Positions 45,049 to 54,496 are shown, counted from the first letter of the stretch. The stretch: 64,000 nucleotides of DNA from Leptospira fainei serovar Hurstbridge str. BUT 6 (GCF_000306235.2 NZ_AKWZ02000003.1:310001-374000); one strand, 5' to 3'. Numbers and translations are program-made. Notes: a model not told the origin generated them from the letters alone.

Positions 45049-45951
45049 ATGCTCGAATTTCGAACAGAGAGTTCCAAGTTTGTCACGGATGGCACCCACT
45101 GGCTATCCTGGGATTGGGTCCATCCAAAGACTTCTAAGCAGATAGAAATTCTTGCACCTTGGAAAACGGAACTTGCCCCGTTCGGGGCCGGAAGTTTTTT
45201 GATGTTTCCCTGGGTAAACCGTCATGCGTCGTCCGAATTAATACTAGGCGGGAAGAAGACGGAACTTTCCGGAATCGTAAAGGATCAGAGCGGATATTTA
45301 ATTCACGGTTTCGTTCATTCACTAGCTAGGAAAGCTTTGAAGGTTCATCCGAACGGAATGGGCGCAGAATTTCGTATTCTTACACCGGAAAGTTGGGATG
45401 AGAGTGTTGCCGCTGCTATTGCAATTCGGGAAGAATATACATTGCAAGAAGTTAATTTCGGAACATTGCTAACCGTTCGAACTAAATTTCATAATCTTAA
45501 AGAGAGTTCGTTTCGTTTCGCATACGGATACCATCCGTATTTCCGTTTGGATGGAGATCTGGATGACTGGAAAATTGATCTGCATCTAGATAAGAATTTG
45601 GAATTGGACGAACATCTACTTCCGTACAGTCCGATAGTTTCCAACCCGATCGAGTCCATTACCGACGGTAAGATCGTCGTGTTAGATCATCTTTTTTACG
45701 GAAAAGATCCCAGAATTATATTAGAAAATCGGAGGGAAAAATACTCGATCACGATTCTGAGTCCTCCTGGAGAGGAAGGAGAGATTCCGCTAAATTATTA
45801 CCAAATTTACACTCCGGAGGATCGAAAATCCATTGCAATCGAACCATGTAGCGGTCCCGGCAATGCCTTGCTCTCCGGTCAAGGATTAATCGAACTGAAA
45901 GGTTATTCGGAATTGTCGGGAGAGTTTCGAATTATAGTCAAAGCTACGTGA
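45049..45951 (+). CDS. aldose 1-epimerase family protein
   Basis: This 300-residue galactose mutarotase-fold protein has NRHAS and GFVHS near the substrate site, the catalytic-type His in AYGYHPYFRL, and an Glu in IEPCSGPGNAL. It may interconvert sugar anomers; the hexose-6-phosphate epimerases are a close alternative. The first good start is the ATG at 45049; the frame is open for 76 codons upstream but with non-coding-like sequence that overlaps sppA. Confidence 0.87.
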   Translation: MLEFRTESSKFVTDGTHWLSWDWVHPKTSKQIEILAPWKTELAPFGAGSFLMFPWVNRHASSELILGGKKTELSGIVKDQSGYLIHGFVHSLARKALKVHPNGMGAEFRILTPESWDESVAAAIAIREEYTLQEVNFGTLLTVRTKFHNLKESSFRFAYGYHPYFRLDGDLDDWKIDLHLDKNLELDEHLLPYSPIVSNPIESITDGKIVVLDHLFYGKDPRIILENRREKYSITILSPPGEEGEIPLNYYQIYTPEDRKSIAIEPCSGPGNALLSGQGLIELKGYSELSGEFRIIVKAT

Positions 45952-45975
45952 TTCTTGCATATATAGGCTTTCTTC

Positions 45976-46006
45976 TTGACAAGGAAGGGGTCATTTTCAG
46001 TCTAAG
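45976..46006 (+). promoter_or_regulatory. candidate promoter of the XPB helicase gene
   Basis: A perfect TTGACA at 45976-45981 is followed after 19 bases by TCTAAG (46001-46006), a weak -10. It lies 24 bases or so before the helicase ATG, preceded by AGGGAG. Confidence 0.35.
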
Positions 46007-46029
46007 TTACAGGGAGATTCCGCATCCAA

Positions 46030-47727
46030 ATGAGTAAACCATTAATAGTTCAAAGCGACAAGACAATGCTGCTCGAGGTCGATAATCCCGAATTCGAAGT
46101 CTGTCAAACGGTCGTTTCCAAATTTGCGGAACTCGAAAAAAGCCCCGAGTATCTGCACACATATCGGATCTCACCGCTTTCTCTCTGGAATGCCGCTTCG
46201 ATTAAAATGACTGCGGATGAGATCGTTCAATGTCTAGAGCAATATTCTAGATATTCGGTTCCGAAAAACGTAATCAATGAAATTCGAGAACAGATCGGTA
46301 GATATGGAAAAGTCAAACTAGTCAAAGAAGAGAACGGGGATCTTTGTATCATATCGAATGAAAAAGGATTTCTGCAGGAAATCTCCAATCATAGAGCCGT
46401 GCAACCCTATATAGAGAGCACGATCGCCGACAAAATCTATATTAAGAAAGAGTTTAGGGGCCATATCAAGCAGGCGTTGATCAAGATCGGTTTTCCCGTG
46501 GAAGATTTGGCCGGTTACGATGAAGGAAACAAGTACGGCTTCAACCTAAAACCGACTACTAAGTCGGGAAGAAAATTCGGAATGCGCGACTATCAGCGAG
46601 CATCCGTAGAGGTTTTCCATGCCGGGGGCGGTAATGAAGGCGGTTCCGGAGTCGTCGTGCTACCGTGCGGTGCCGGTAAGACGATCGTCGGAATCGGAGT
46701 CATGCAAATCGTCGGGGCGGAAACTTTGATTTTAGTAACCAACACGCTTTCCATTCGCCAATGGAAGAACGAGATTTTGGATAAAACCGATATTCCGGAA
46801 TCCGATATCGGCGAGTATTCCGGAGAAGTGAAGGAAATTAAACCGATTACGATCGCGACTTATAATATCTTAACTCATAGAAAGAAGAAGGGCGGGGACT
46901 TTACCCATTTTCATTTGTTCAGCGCAAATAATTGGGGCTTGATCGTTTATGACGAGGTGCATCTACTTCCGGCTCCCGTTTTTCGTATGACCTCGGAATT
47001 GCAGGCAAAACGTAGACTCGGATTGACGGCTACTCTTGTCCGGGAAGACGGGCTGGAAGAGGACGTATTCAGCCTCATCGGTCCGAAGAAATACGACGTT
47101 CCTTGGAAAGAATTGGAAAGCAAATCCTGGATCGCGGAAGCAAAATGCCGCGAAATACGCGTTTCAATGGACGACGATCTAAGAATGCGCTATTCCATTG
47201 CGGACGACCGGGAAAAATTCAGGCTAGCCTCGGAGAATCCGGAAAAAATGAAAGCGATTGCTTTGATTATGAAAAAGCATTCCGAATCTCATTTGTTGGT
47301 GATCGGGCAATATATCAACCAGCTAGAGGAAATTTCGAAAGCATTTAAGATTCCGCTGATTACCGGTAAAACTCCTCTAGGAGAACGCCAAGAATTGTAT
47401 GATGCATTCCGTGCGGGAAGAATCAAATCCCTGGTCGTAAGTAAGGTTGCGAACTTTTCCATCGACTTGCCGGATGCAAATATCGCAATTCAGGTTTCGG
47501 GAACGTTCGGATCTCGCCAGGAAGAGGCGCAGCGTTTAGGTCGGATTTTACGACCGAAAGGCGAGGACAATACGGCTGTTTTCTATTCTCTCATTTCAAG
47601 AGATACAAACGAGGAGAGATTCGGCCAGAATCGACAGCTCTTTCTTACAGAACAAGGATATGAATACGAAATTTATACGCTCGACCAATTCCGCGAAGCT
47701 CAGCAGGAAGAAACGGTCGGAGCTTGA
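46030..47727 (+). CDS. XPB/Rad25-type SF2 DNA helicase
   Basis: XPB is the TFIIH helicase of eukaryotes and archaea; a bacterial form occurs in scattered lineages. This 565-residue protein has an N-terminal damage-recognition-like domain (~30-180), Walker A PCGAGKT (212-218), DEVH (from D308), the XPB-specific RED motif (338-340 in LVREDG) and motif VI QRLGRILRP. It is probably a DNA-repair or transcription-coupled helicase. No Bax1-type nuclease is adjacent. An aminotransferase gene follows at 57 bases. Confidence 0.94.
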   Translation: MSKPLIVQSDKTMLLEVDNPEFEVCQTVVSKFAELEKSPEYLHTYRISPLSLWNAASIKMTADEIVQCLEQYSRYSVPKNVINEIREQIGRYGKVKLVKEENGDLCIISNEKGFLQEISNHRAVQPYIESTIADKIYIKKEFRGHIKQALIKIGFPVEDLAGYDEGNKYGFNLKPTTKSGRKFGMRDYQRASVEVFHAGGGNEGGSGVVVLPCGAGKTIVGIGVMQIVGAETLILVTNTLSIRQWKNEILDKTDIPESDIGEYSGEVKEIKPITIATYNILTHRKKKGGDFTHFHLFSANNWGLIVYDEVHLLPAPVFRMTSELQAKRRLGLTATLVREDGLEEDVFSLIGPKKYDVPWKELESKSWIAEAKCREIRVSMDDDLRMRYSIADDREKFRLASENPEKMKAIALIMKKHSESHLLVIGQYINQLEEISKAFKIPLITGKTPLGERQELYDAFRAGRIKSLVVSKVANFSIDLPDANIAIQVSGTFGSRQEEAQRLGRILRPKGEDNTAVFYSLISRDTNEERFGQNRQLFLTEQGYEYEIYTLDQFREAQQEETVGA

Positions 47728-47784
47728 AATAGGCAATAGGGGTTCCGACTAAACATGCTGCTTGGTATAAAAAGAGAGGAAGAA

Positions 47785-49002
47785 ATGGACTGGAATGCGC
47801 GAAGGCTAGATCTAATCGAGCCTTCTCCGACGTTAGCTATTTCCGCTAAAGCGGCGGAATTGAAAAAGAAAGGGGAAGATATCGTCAGTTTCGGAGCCGG
47901 GGAACCCGACTTCGAAACCCCGGCCCATATACGCGAAGCCGCAAAGAAAGCGATCGATAAAGGAATGACCCGGTATACTGCGGTTTCCGGTACTGTCGAA
48001 CTCAAAGATGCGATTATCGCGAAATTCAAGCGGGATAACGGATTAGATTATAATAGAAATCAGATTATCGTCGGAACGGGCGGAAAGCAGGTAATCTATA
48101 ATTTCTTTTTAGCTACCTTAAACCGCGGCGACGAGGTTATTATTCCCGCTCCTTATTGGGTAAGCTACGCCGATATCGTTCGTCTGGCGGAAGGAAATCC
48201 TGTCATCGTTTCCACGAGTAAGGAACAAGAGTTTAGAATTAGCCCGGCCCAGTTAGAACAGGCGATTACTCCTAAAACTAAGGTCGTTATTTTAAATTCT
48301 CCGTCCAATCCGACCGGATCCGCTTACTCCAGAAAAGAGTTGGAAGCCTTAGGAGAAGTGATTCTTAAACACAAACTTCTCGTGCTTAGCGATGATATCT
48401 ATGAAAGAATCGTGTTCGACGGGTTTGAATTTGCGAACATCGCAATGTTGTCTCCTGAATTGAAAGAGTTAACCTTCGTAGCGAACGGAGTTTCAAAAGC
48501 GTATTCTATGACAGGTTGGAGGATCGGGTACGGAGCTGGGCCCGTAGAAATCATCAAGAATATGGATACGATTCAGAGTCAATCCACTTCAAATCCGTCT
48601 TCCATATCTCAAGCTGCCGCCGAAGCGGCGCTGATAGGAGATCAAACTTGCGTAGATGAAATGTCAAAAGCGTTTCAAAAACGTAGGGACTTAATTATCG
48701 CTCTCCTGCGCGCGATTCCCGGGGTAGAAGTGAATGTTCCACAAGGAGCATTTTACGTATTTCCTTATCTAACGAAAGTTTACGAAACTCAAGGATTCAA
48801 AAAGCTTCTTTCATCCTCGGAAGAAAAAAGTAAAAGTAAGGTTTTTTGCGGATCGCTTTTGGAAAAATACAAGGTCGCAGCCGTACCGGGTATCGCGTTC
48901 GGAGACGACAATGCATTAAGACTTTCTTACGCAATGAGCGAAGAAGATATTAAAAAAGGAATCTCCCGCATCGCTGAAATGGTGAGGGACTTATCCCAAT
49001 AA
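47785..49002 (+). CDS. aspartate/aromatic aminotransferase, class I
   Basis: This 405-residue fold-type I aminotransferase is like AspC/AspB of thermophiles and Bacillus: FGAGEPDFETPAHI, NSPSNPTGSAYS, SDDIYERIVFD, and the PLP lysine in VSKAYSMTGWRIGYG, with the substrate-binding Arg in ALRLSYA. It likely transfers the amino group between aspartate and 2-oxoglutarate. The ATG at 47785 follows GAGAGGAAGAA; an ATG 30 bases upstream is less likely. Confidence 0.93.
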   Translation: MDWNARRLDLIEPSPTLAISAKAAELKKKGEDIVSFGAGEPDFETPAHIREAAKKAIDKGMTRYTAVSGTVELKDAIIAKFKRDNGLDYNRNQIIVGTGGKQVIYNFFLATLNRGDEVIIPAPYWVSYADIVRLAEGNPVIVSTSKEQEFRISPAQLEQAITPKTKVVILNSPSNPTGSAYSRKELEALGEVILKHKLLVLSDDIYERIVFDGFEFANIAMLSPELKELTFVANGVSKAYSMTGWRIGYGAGPVEIIKNMDTIQSQSTSNPSSISQAAAEAALIGDQTCVDEMSKAFQKRRDLIIALLRAIPGVEVNVPQGAFYVFPYLTKVYETQGFKKLLSSSEEKSKSKVFCGSLLEKYKVAAVPGIAFGDDNALRLSYAMSEEDIKKGISRIAEMVRDLSQ

Positions 49003-49007
49003 TTAGC

Positions 49008-49997
49008 ATGCGACGATTCTTCGGAATTGTTTCAGTCCTTGCCGGGCTTCTTTCCTCTCCGGTTTTCGGGGAGGCGAGAGGAGAATTTATCGTACTGGAA
49101 GTCGGAACATCCCTGTACTTATTTCCGGAGCGAAAATCGGAAGTACTCCGTAAATTATCCTTCGGAGAGATTCTAACTTCCGAAAATCTGCGAGAGTCAA
49201 AATCCAAGTTTCAATTATTAACCGACAAGGACGGTTTGAAAGGTTGGATAGAATCCAAAGCCGTTTTTAAAATCGGTGATCACGGAAGTTATACCGTGAT
49301 CACCAAGGCGATCGACCGACTTTTGTACCAAGATTCTTCGTTTTCGGAACTTGAATCCGTATTTTCCTACCTGACTCGTATCGAGGACGGACCGGTTTTC
49401 AAGGGCGACGAATACCTTTTCTTGAAAATCAAGAGATTGGTCGTGCTGGAGAGATATTTGGAGCAGCTTCAGTCGCCGGAAATACGGGGAAAAGTCGGTT
49501 CGAAACTGGAGGAATTGTTACGTAACTTTCCATCGGACGTCGGGGTGCAATCGAGAGACGGAATTTGGGGAGATGCTTTGACGAATACTAAAGATGGATC
49601 CAAAGTCCGTGTTCGTCCTCAAGCTTTCTGGCGGATAGCGGAGTCGTACCCGAATACAAAACCGGGAGATTTTGCCGCATATCTCGGAGTCAAATACACG
49701 CCTGAAGTTAAATGCGGCAAGGATCCTATTTGCGTTTTAAACGATGAAGGCTCCCGCAGATTAAAATATCTTTCATTGAATCCTAACGGTAATTACGCGC
49801 GGATTTTTTCCACTCAAATCGATAAACGATTACAGCAGTTTGTGAAGGATCGGGAAACGTTATTATGTGATACGAAACTACCTAAAGGAGAAGTTCTCAG
49901 CTCCTTTAAAACCAAAATTCAAGAACTCCCTTATCGTTACGGAAGAAAATTCCATTCAAAGTTGAAAATCATTTATGAGGAATGCGGCTCGAAGTGA
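49008..49997 (+). CDS. hypothetical secreted protein with SH3-like domain
   Basis: This 329-residue protein has a signal peptide (MRRFFGIVSVLAGLLSSPVFG). Residues ~26-90 look like a bacterial SH3 domain (VGTSLYLFPERKSEVLRKLSFGE, DKDGLKGWIESK). The rest is unrecognised, with four cysteines in the C-terminal half (CGKDPIC and two more). It starts 6 bases after the aminotransferase gene and overlaps the esterase gene that follows. Confidence 0.8.
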   Translation: MRRFFGIVSVLAGLLSSPVFGEARGEFIVLEVGTSLYLFPERKSEVLRKLSFGEILTSENLRESKSKFQLLTDKDGLKGWIESKAVFKIGDHGSYTVITKAIDRLLYQDSSFSELESVFSYLTRIEDGPVFKGDEYLFLKIKRLVVLERYLEQLQSPEIRGKVGSKLEELLRNFPSDVGVQSRDGIWGDALTNTKDGSKVRVRPQAFWRIAESYPNTKPGDFAAYLGVKYTPEVKCGKDPICVLNDEGSRRLKYLSLNPNGNYARIFSTQIDKRLQQFVKDRETLLCDTKLPKGEVLSSFKTKIQELPYRYGRKFHSKLKIIYEECGSK

Positions 49998-50803
49998 AAC
50001 TGGCGTTTAAGTTCTATCCTAAAAAAAAGGACTCAACGTTCGCATCCATCGATCCAATCCTAATTCTTCACGGCTTATTCGGTTCGTCCAAGAATTGGGT
50101 TACTGTCGCTGAGTATCTAACCGAATTTTCGGACGTTTATTCTCTTGATCTGAGAAATCACGGAGATTCGCCCCATTCCTCGGAACATACGCTGGCGGCA
50201 ATGGCGGACGACGTGGACGAATTTCTCGCGGATCGTAAAATTTCCTCCGCGATCTTGTTGGGTCATTCCATGGGCGGGCTGACCGCGATGGCCGTTTCCC
50301 TGAAGTTTCCGGATAAAGTTTCCCGATTGTTGGTTGAGGACGTGGCGCCTAGAGACTACGAATTCGCATACGACGCCGAACTCTCAGCATTGATGATCGA
50401 CGTTTCCGACTCCAAATCCAGGCAAGAGATAGATTCGAAAATGGCGGTTTACGTTCCTGATTCCTTCATCCGAAATTTTCTACTTATGAATTTAGAAAGG
50501 AGAGAAGAGGGCGGTTATCGCTGGAAGTTAAACGTAGAGGCGATTGGAAAATCCCGGAGGATATTCGAATCGCAATTTCATACGGGAAGTTCCGGATTTT
50601 CCAAGCCTACCTTCTTTATTTTGGGAGCGATTTCCGGTTATTTTCGCGATGAGGATCGCGGATTAGCTACGAGATATTTTCCCAATGCGAAATTTTACAG
50701 CATAGCCGGCGGTGATCACTATATTCATTTTACAAAGGCGAAGGAATTCAAAGAGATCATCATGGGGATTTTTCATTCTAGCGAATTTTTCCCGGTAAAA
50801 TGA
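49982..50803 (+). CDS. alpha/beta-hydrolase (YbfF-like esterase)
   Basis: This ~270-residue protein has HGLFGSSKNW (oxyanion region), the nucleophile elbow LGHSMGG, and the catalytic His in AGGDHYIHF. It resembles YbfF-type thioesterases/esterases, with unknown natural substrate. Two starts are possible: ATG at 49982, directly after GAGGA (too close), or GTG at 49994, which overlaps the previous stop and is better spaced. The 3' end overlaps the convergent symporter gene by 26 bases. Confidence 0.9.
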   Translation: MRLEVKLAFKFYPKKKDSTFASIDPILILHGLFGSSKNWVTVAEYLTEFSDVYSLDLRNHGDSPHSSEHTLAAMADDVDEFLADRKISSAILLGHSMGGLTAMAVSLKFPDKVSRLLVEDVAPRDYEFAYDAELSALMIDVSDSKSRQEIDSKMAVYVPDSFIRNFLLMNLERREEGGYRWKLNVEAIGKSRRIFESQFHTGSSGFSKPTFFILGAISGYFRDEDRGLATRYFPNAKFYSIAGGDHYIHFTKAKEFKEIIMGIFHSSEFFPVK

Positions 50804-52235
50804 AGCTAGCCGTTCCTGCCAGCGTCCAAAATAGGAACATTCCAATCGGTACGAGGACAGTAAATCCTAGATTATAAACGGTTCCGAGAGTTCCCGTAGT
50901 AAGAATCGCCCCTAATAGGGACAGGCTTAAACCTAAATCGCTCGTAACAATTCTCTTTCGAAAGAAGGGGATTACTTCCACTAAAAATACGGCTACCATT
51001 GAGCCGACCGTAAACGAGGAAATTTTCAAACCTAATTCCAATAACCCTTTGGTTTTCTCTTCTGGTAGGGAGAAGAAAAAGAAAGAACTGAGAAATAGGA
51101 GAATTCCGAATAATACGCTGCCGCTTTTCTGACTTAGGAAATTCCATCCGAAATCGACTTTAGCAGTCAGGGATAGGGAATTGATCGAACTTGATAACGT
51201 GGACATCGTCGAGGCTAAAATTCCTGATAAAAGTAATCCGATGAGCGGGGATGGAACTTCCTCAATTAAGAATTCGGAAAATACTTTATCTTGGTGAATC
51301 GGTTTGCCGGAATAATGGAAGTAAAGTAGAGTTCCGATTCCAAGGAATAGCAGCATCTGAATAAAAACGGCGATTCCTGAAACGATCATCGCCTTCTTTG
51401 CTGCATTTAAGTTTTTTGCGGCTAAAGCACGTTGGATAAACATTTGGTCGGCTCCGTGTGTTCCTAAACTCAATAAGGCTCCGCCTACGACGGCCCACGG
51501 TAGGAAATATGTGGCGGTCGGTTTTTGCCATTCGATGAATCTAAATTTCCCGGCTTCCCAGGCTTGCAAAAGCGAACCTTTCATGTCGGGGGTTTCGGAG
51601 AATAGGAGTCCGAAAGCAAATAGCCCGCCGAAAATATAAACGAAATATTGTAAGGTATCCACCCAGACTACGGAGCGAAATCCTCCTTGCATCGTGTAAG
51701 CCAAGGTCACAACGGTAATGATCACTAATGAAATTGTTCCTATCCAATAGGATGAAATCACATTCGGGAATACTCGCGCCAATACCAGTTCCAGTAAAAG
51801 CGCTATCGGTAGCGTCGAGGCATACAAGCGGACTCCGTCGCCTAAAATTCTCGTGATCGAAAAAAGGGCCGACATCGTTCTCTGAGAGTTTCTTCCGAAT
51901 CTTTTTCCTACCCATTCATAGACAGACATAAACCCGCCGTGATATGTAAGCGGAAGAAGAAACGAAGCGACAAAAGTTCGTCCCAGAATATAGCCAAGCA
52001 CGACTTGCAGAAATGTGAAATTACCGGCAAATGCGATTCCTGGAACCGCTAAAAATGTAAGAGCAGAGGTTTCCGTCGCTACAATGGAAAGTGAAAGCGG
52101 AATCCAAGAAAGAGTTCTGCCCGCTAAAAAAAATTCATGCGCATCAGGATTCTTTTTTCCTGTAGTCCAGCCGGAATATAGGACAAGCGCGAAATATAAA
52201 AGTACGACGAGGGCATCTAGCCAATCAAAATGCAT
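50778..52235 (-). CDS. sodium:solute symporter family protein
   Basis: This 485-residue protein has about 13 transmembrane helices and SSS-family motifs: ATETSALTFLAVPG, YTMQGGFRSVVWVD, LGTHGADQMFIQRAL and STLSSSINSLS (Na+-site helix). It imports an organic solute with sodium. The substrate cannot be read from sequence; the DQMFIQRAL form is seen in both sugar and multivitamin-type members. Confidence 0.92.
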   Translation of the reverse strand: MHFDWLDALVVLLYFALVLYSGWTTGKKNPDAHEFFLAGRTLSWIPLSLSIVATETSALTFLAVPGIAFAGNFTFLQVVLGYILGRTFVASFLLPLTYHGGFMSVYEWVGKRFGRNSQRTMSALFSITRILGDGVRLYASTLPIALLLELVLARVFPNVISSYWIGTISLVIITVVTLAYTMQGGFRSVVWVDTLQYFVYIFGGLFAFGLLFSETPDMKGSLLQAWEAGKFRFIEWQKPTATYFLPWAVVGGALLSLGTHGADQMFIQRALAAKNLNAAKKAMIVSGIAVFIQMLLFLGIGTLLYFHYSGKPIHQDKVFSEFLIEEVPSPLIGLLLSGILASTMSTLSSSINSLSLTAKVDFGWNFLSQKSGSVLFGILLFLSSFFFFSLPEEKTKGLLELGLKISSFTVGSMVAVFLVEVIPFFRKRIVTSDLGLSLSLLGAILTTGTLGTVYNLGFTVLVPIGMFLFWTLAGTASFILPGKIR

Positions 52236-52309
52236 ACGAACTCATCGTTTCTTTCCAGCCAAGATTGAAAAGAAGAAAAGCAAATGACGATCGGGCAGGA
52301 GAACAAACA

Positions 52310-52333
52310 ATGGCGATTACCAGGTCGATATGA
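52310..52333 (+). other. tiny upstream ORF overlapping the thrB start
   Basis: An eight-codon ORF (peptide MAITRSI) has an excellent AGGAGA seven bases before its ATG. Its TGA overlaps the thrB ATG (ATGA). thrB itself has only a weak AGG. The tiny ORF may drive coupled translation of thrB. It contains one Thr and two Ile codons, the two end products downstream of ThrB, so a regulatory role is conceivable (inference). Confidence 0.35.
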
Positions 52334-53286
52334 GTCTGAAATATAAGTTCCAAGTTCAGGTTCCGGGCACATCCGCAAATCTTGGTTCCGGTTTCGACCT
52401 TTTCGGTCTTGCCTTTAAAATCTATAATCGGTTTTCCTTTGAATTTGGAAATTCTGAATCTTTCAAAAGCAGCGTCAAAGGTTATAATGTTCCTCCTTTC
52501 TCAGAGGATGAGGACTTAGTATTAGCCGCGTATAAAAATTACTTTTCCCTTTTCATTCCGAAAAGCTCGCCTTTGCCTTATTCGGTAAAGATGGAGTTGG
52601 ATCTTCCGATGAAAGGAGGTTTGGGTTCCAGCGCTAGCGCAGTGGTTGCAGGTTTTGCGGCGGCCCGTTTTGCCCAAGAAATCTATTTCAAGGAAACTAA
52701 AACGCCGAGCGAATCCGATTTTTTATATAATCTCGCATTATTGGAAGGTCATCCGGATAATACGACGCCGGCATATCTTGGCGGATTCGTTTTTTCTTAC
52801 TTTGCGGAAGAGAGGCTCTATTATTTTAAGAAAAAATTTCCGAAAGGCATTCATTGCTTTTTCTTAATACCCGAAATCGAAATTGCTACAAACCATTCTC
52901 GAAAATGCCTTCCCGAAAAATATCCGGTAGAAGACGTGATTTTCAATATGAGTCGCTTTGGCACTTGGTGGGAATTTTTGGAATCGGGTAAGCCTGGACT
53001 TTTGCAAAAGGCTCTTGAGGACCGAATCCATACTCCTTATAGAATGAATACGGAATTTCCTATTTTACCGTTGGTGGAAAAAGTCGAAAAAGAAGTTTTA
53101 GGGGTTTCTTTATCCGGAAGCGGACCGTCGGTTTTGCTTTACTGTCAACGAAAGCATTCGAAGAGGATATCCGGAAAATTGGAAGCATTAACCGAACAAT
53201 TTTCAAATGAAACCGGAATTTCCTGTCGAATGCTTCAGATCGGCATCGATTCGGATGGGATGCGGTCTCGCGCCAGGAAGCTTTAA
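52330..53286 (+). CDS. thrB: homoserine kinase
   Basis: ThrB phosphorylates homoserine on the way to threonine. This 318-residue GHMP kinase has PGTSANLGSGFDLFGLA, the ATP-binding PMKGGLGSSASAVV, EGHPDNTTPAYLGG and a C-terminal SLSGSGPSVLLY, all typical of ThrB. The start is ATG at 52330, behind a tiny upstream ORF. It is convergent (8-base gap) to a three-gene unknown operon. Confidence 0.95.
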   Translation: MSLKYKFQVQVPGTSANLGSGFDLFGLAFKIYNRFSFEFGNSESFKSSVKGYNVPPFSEDEDLVLAAYKNYFSLFIPKSSPLPYSVKMELDLPMKGGLGSSASAVVAGFAAARFAQEIYFKETKTPSESDFLYNLALLEGHPDNTTPAYLGGFVFSYFAEERLYYFKKKFPKGIHCFFLIPEIEIATNHSRKCLPEKYPVEDVIFNMSRFGTWWEFLESGKPGLLQKALEDRIHTPYRMNTEFPILPLVEKVEKEVLGVSLSGSGPSVLLYCQRKHSKRISGKLEALTEQFSNETGISCRMLQIGIDSDGMRSRARKL

Positions 53287-53294
53287 TCCATCAT

Positions 53295-53936
53295 TTACTC
53301 TTCTTCTGCCTTTTCCTTGCCGAAAGAATAAAGTCCTTTCTTATCTCTAGATCGAAGAGAAAGACCAGGATGGATTTTTTGAACGGTAAACAAAAACTTC
53401 ATGCGCTCTTTTCCAAGTTTGTTGATAAAAAAAGCGGTCGTTAATCCGATTTCAAAATATTGAGTCATCCTTTCTCGAGTGATTTTATCGGATATGCGGA
53501 ACACAGCCGTCTGTCCGATGATCTCATGACTCTCCAATTTTTCTACGGATTCCATTTTTGTGAAGAATTGCATTCTAGGCGGTCTCACAAGAGCCGGGCC
53601 GTATCTTTGAATTTGGATATCGTAATCCTCGCTGTCTTTTCCTTTTTTCAAAATAAAGACTAGATGGTCGTCCTGAATGGAGCGACATAGGGTTAGTAAA
53701 TCTCCGCTTATCTGACCGACGGAGAATCGGAAATACCTAGTACTTTCCGGGACAACCACTTCATGAACGTCTCCCTCTTCGGGCGGGTCCATTTCTGCGG
53801 GACGCATCTTGGCGGAGTAGGGACGGAGGACTTCCCAATAAAAAAAGAAACCCATCCCCGCAAAGGAAACGATTGCGAGTATAATTAAAAAAGTATCTAA
53901 CTTCGGTGAATAGAATAGAGCCGGCAAGAAAAGCAA
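53295..53936 (-). CDS. hypothetical membrane-anchored protein
   Basis: This 213-residue protein has one N-terminal transmembrane helix (~14-38) and a beta-rich cytoplasmic or periplasmic domain with no family I can name. It starts with TTG at 53936, six bases after AAGGA and 3 bases after the previous stop, so it is in one operon with the two small genes upstream. A PilZ-like fold is possible but its RxxxR and DxSxxG motifs are not visible. Confidence 0.72.
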   Translation of the reverse strand: MLFLPALFYSPKLDTFLIILAIVSFAGMGFFFYWEVLRPYSAKMRPAEMDPPEEGDVHEVVVPESTRYFRFSVGQISGDLLTLCRSIQDDHLVFILKKGKDSEDYDIQIQRYGPALVRPPRMQFFTKMESVEKLESHEIIGQTAVFRISDKITRERMTQYFEIGLTTAFFINKLGKERMKFLFTVQKIHPGLSLRSRDKKGLYSFGKEKAEEE

Positions 53937-53939
53937 AAA

Positions 53940-54257
53940 TTATCCTTTTTGATCAAACCTTTGTCCGAGACTGGTTCCACTTGTATTTGCGCTAAAGCGC
54001 GAATGCACGATCATAGATAATAAATCTTTCATTTGTTCCGGGCTAATGACTTGACTCATTCTTTCTTCGGCGGTTACCGGAGAAGGTTTCATGACTAATT
54101 CTTCCGGTTTCGGCTCCTTCCGACCGATATCTTCGGTTTTCTGAAATCCGAGTCGAATCAGGTCAGTAGGAATAGTTTCTTCTTTCCCGACTTCTTTTAC
54201 AGGCGGTGACCATTGCGGAGAATAAGCTCCGCTAGTCTGTATTCCGTTGACATTCAT
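53940..54257 (-). CDS. small hypothetical protein
   Basis: This 105-residue protein has a Pro-rich N-terminal half (SPQWSPPVKEVGKEE) and a helical C-terminal half (SPEQMKDLLSMIVHSRFSANT), no signal peptide or cysteines. GGAGG lies nine bases before the ATG, inside the upstream frame with which it overlaps (ATGA). It is not recognised. Confidence 0.7.
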   Translation of the reverse strand: MNVNGIQTSGAYSPQWSPPVKEVGKEETIPTDLIRLGFQKTEDIGRKEPKPEELVMKPSPVTAEERMSQVISPEQMKDLLSMIVHSRFSANTSGTSLGQRFDQKG

Positions 54258-54496
54258 AAACCTAAACCTCCGTTTTCAGGTTCCGATACCGAATTAATCG
54301 GATAAATTCCGCTTTCATTTGCGGGATCCGGTAACGGCTCCCGTTGGTAGGAAGAATCTTTTCCGTTTCGGTCCTCTCTATATAATTCTATCGGTAAGGG
54401 AATCGGATGCTTAATATTTTTTTGAACTTTAATTCGTCCGAGAGTCCTATAAATGCTTACAATTTTAAATTTCGAACATATTTCAATTTTCTTCAA
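54254..54496 (-). CDS. possible small protein, start uncertain
   Basis: An 80-codon frame starting with TTG ends in an ATGA overlap with the next gene, whose ribosome-binding site lies within it. This argues that at least its 3' part is translated. No ATG is available and the TTG has no ribosome-binding site, so the N-terminus may be shorter with a rare start codon, or the frame may be spurious. The sequence is Pro- and charge-rich and not recognised. Confidence 0.38.
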   Translation of the reverse strand: MKKIEICSKFKIVSIYRTLGRIKVQKNIKHPIPLPIELYREDRNGKDSSYQREPLPDPANESGIYPINSVSEPENGGLGL

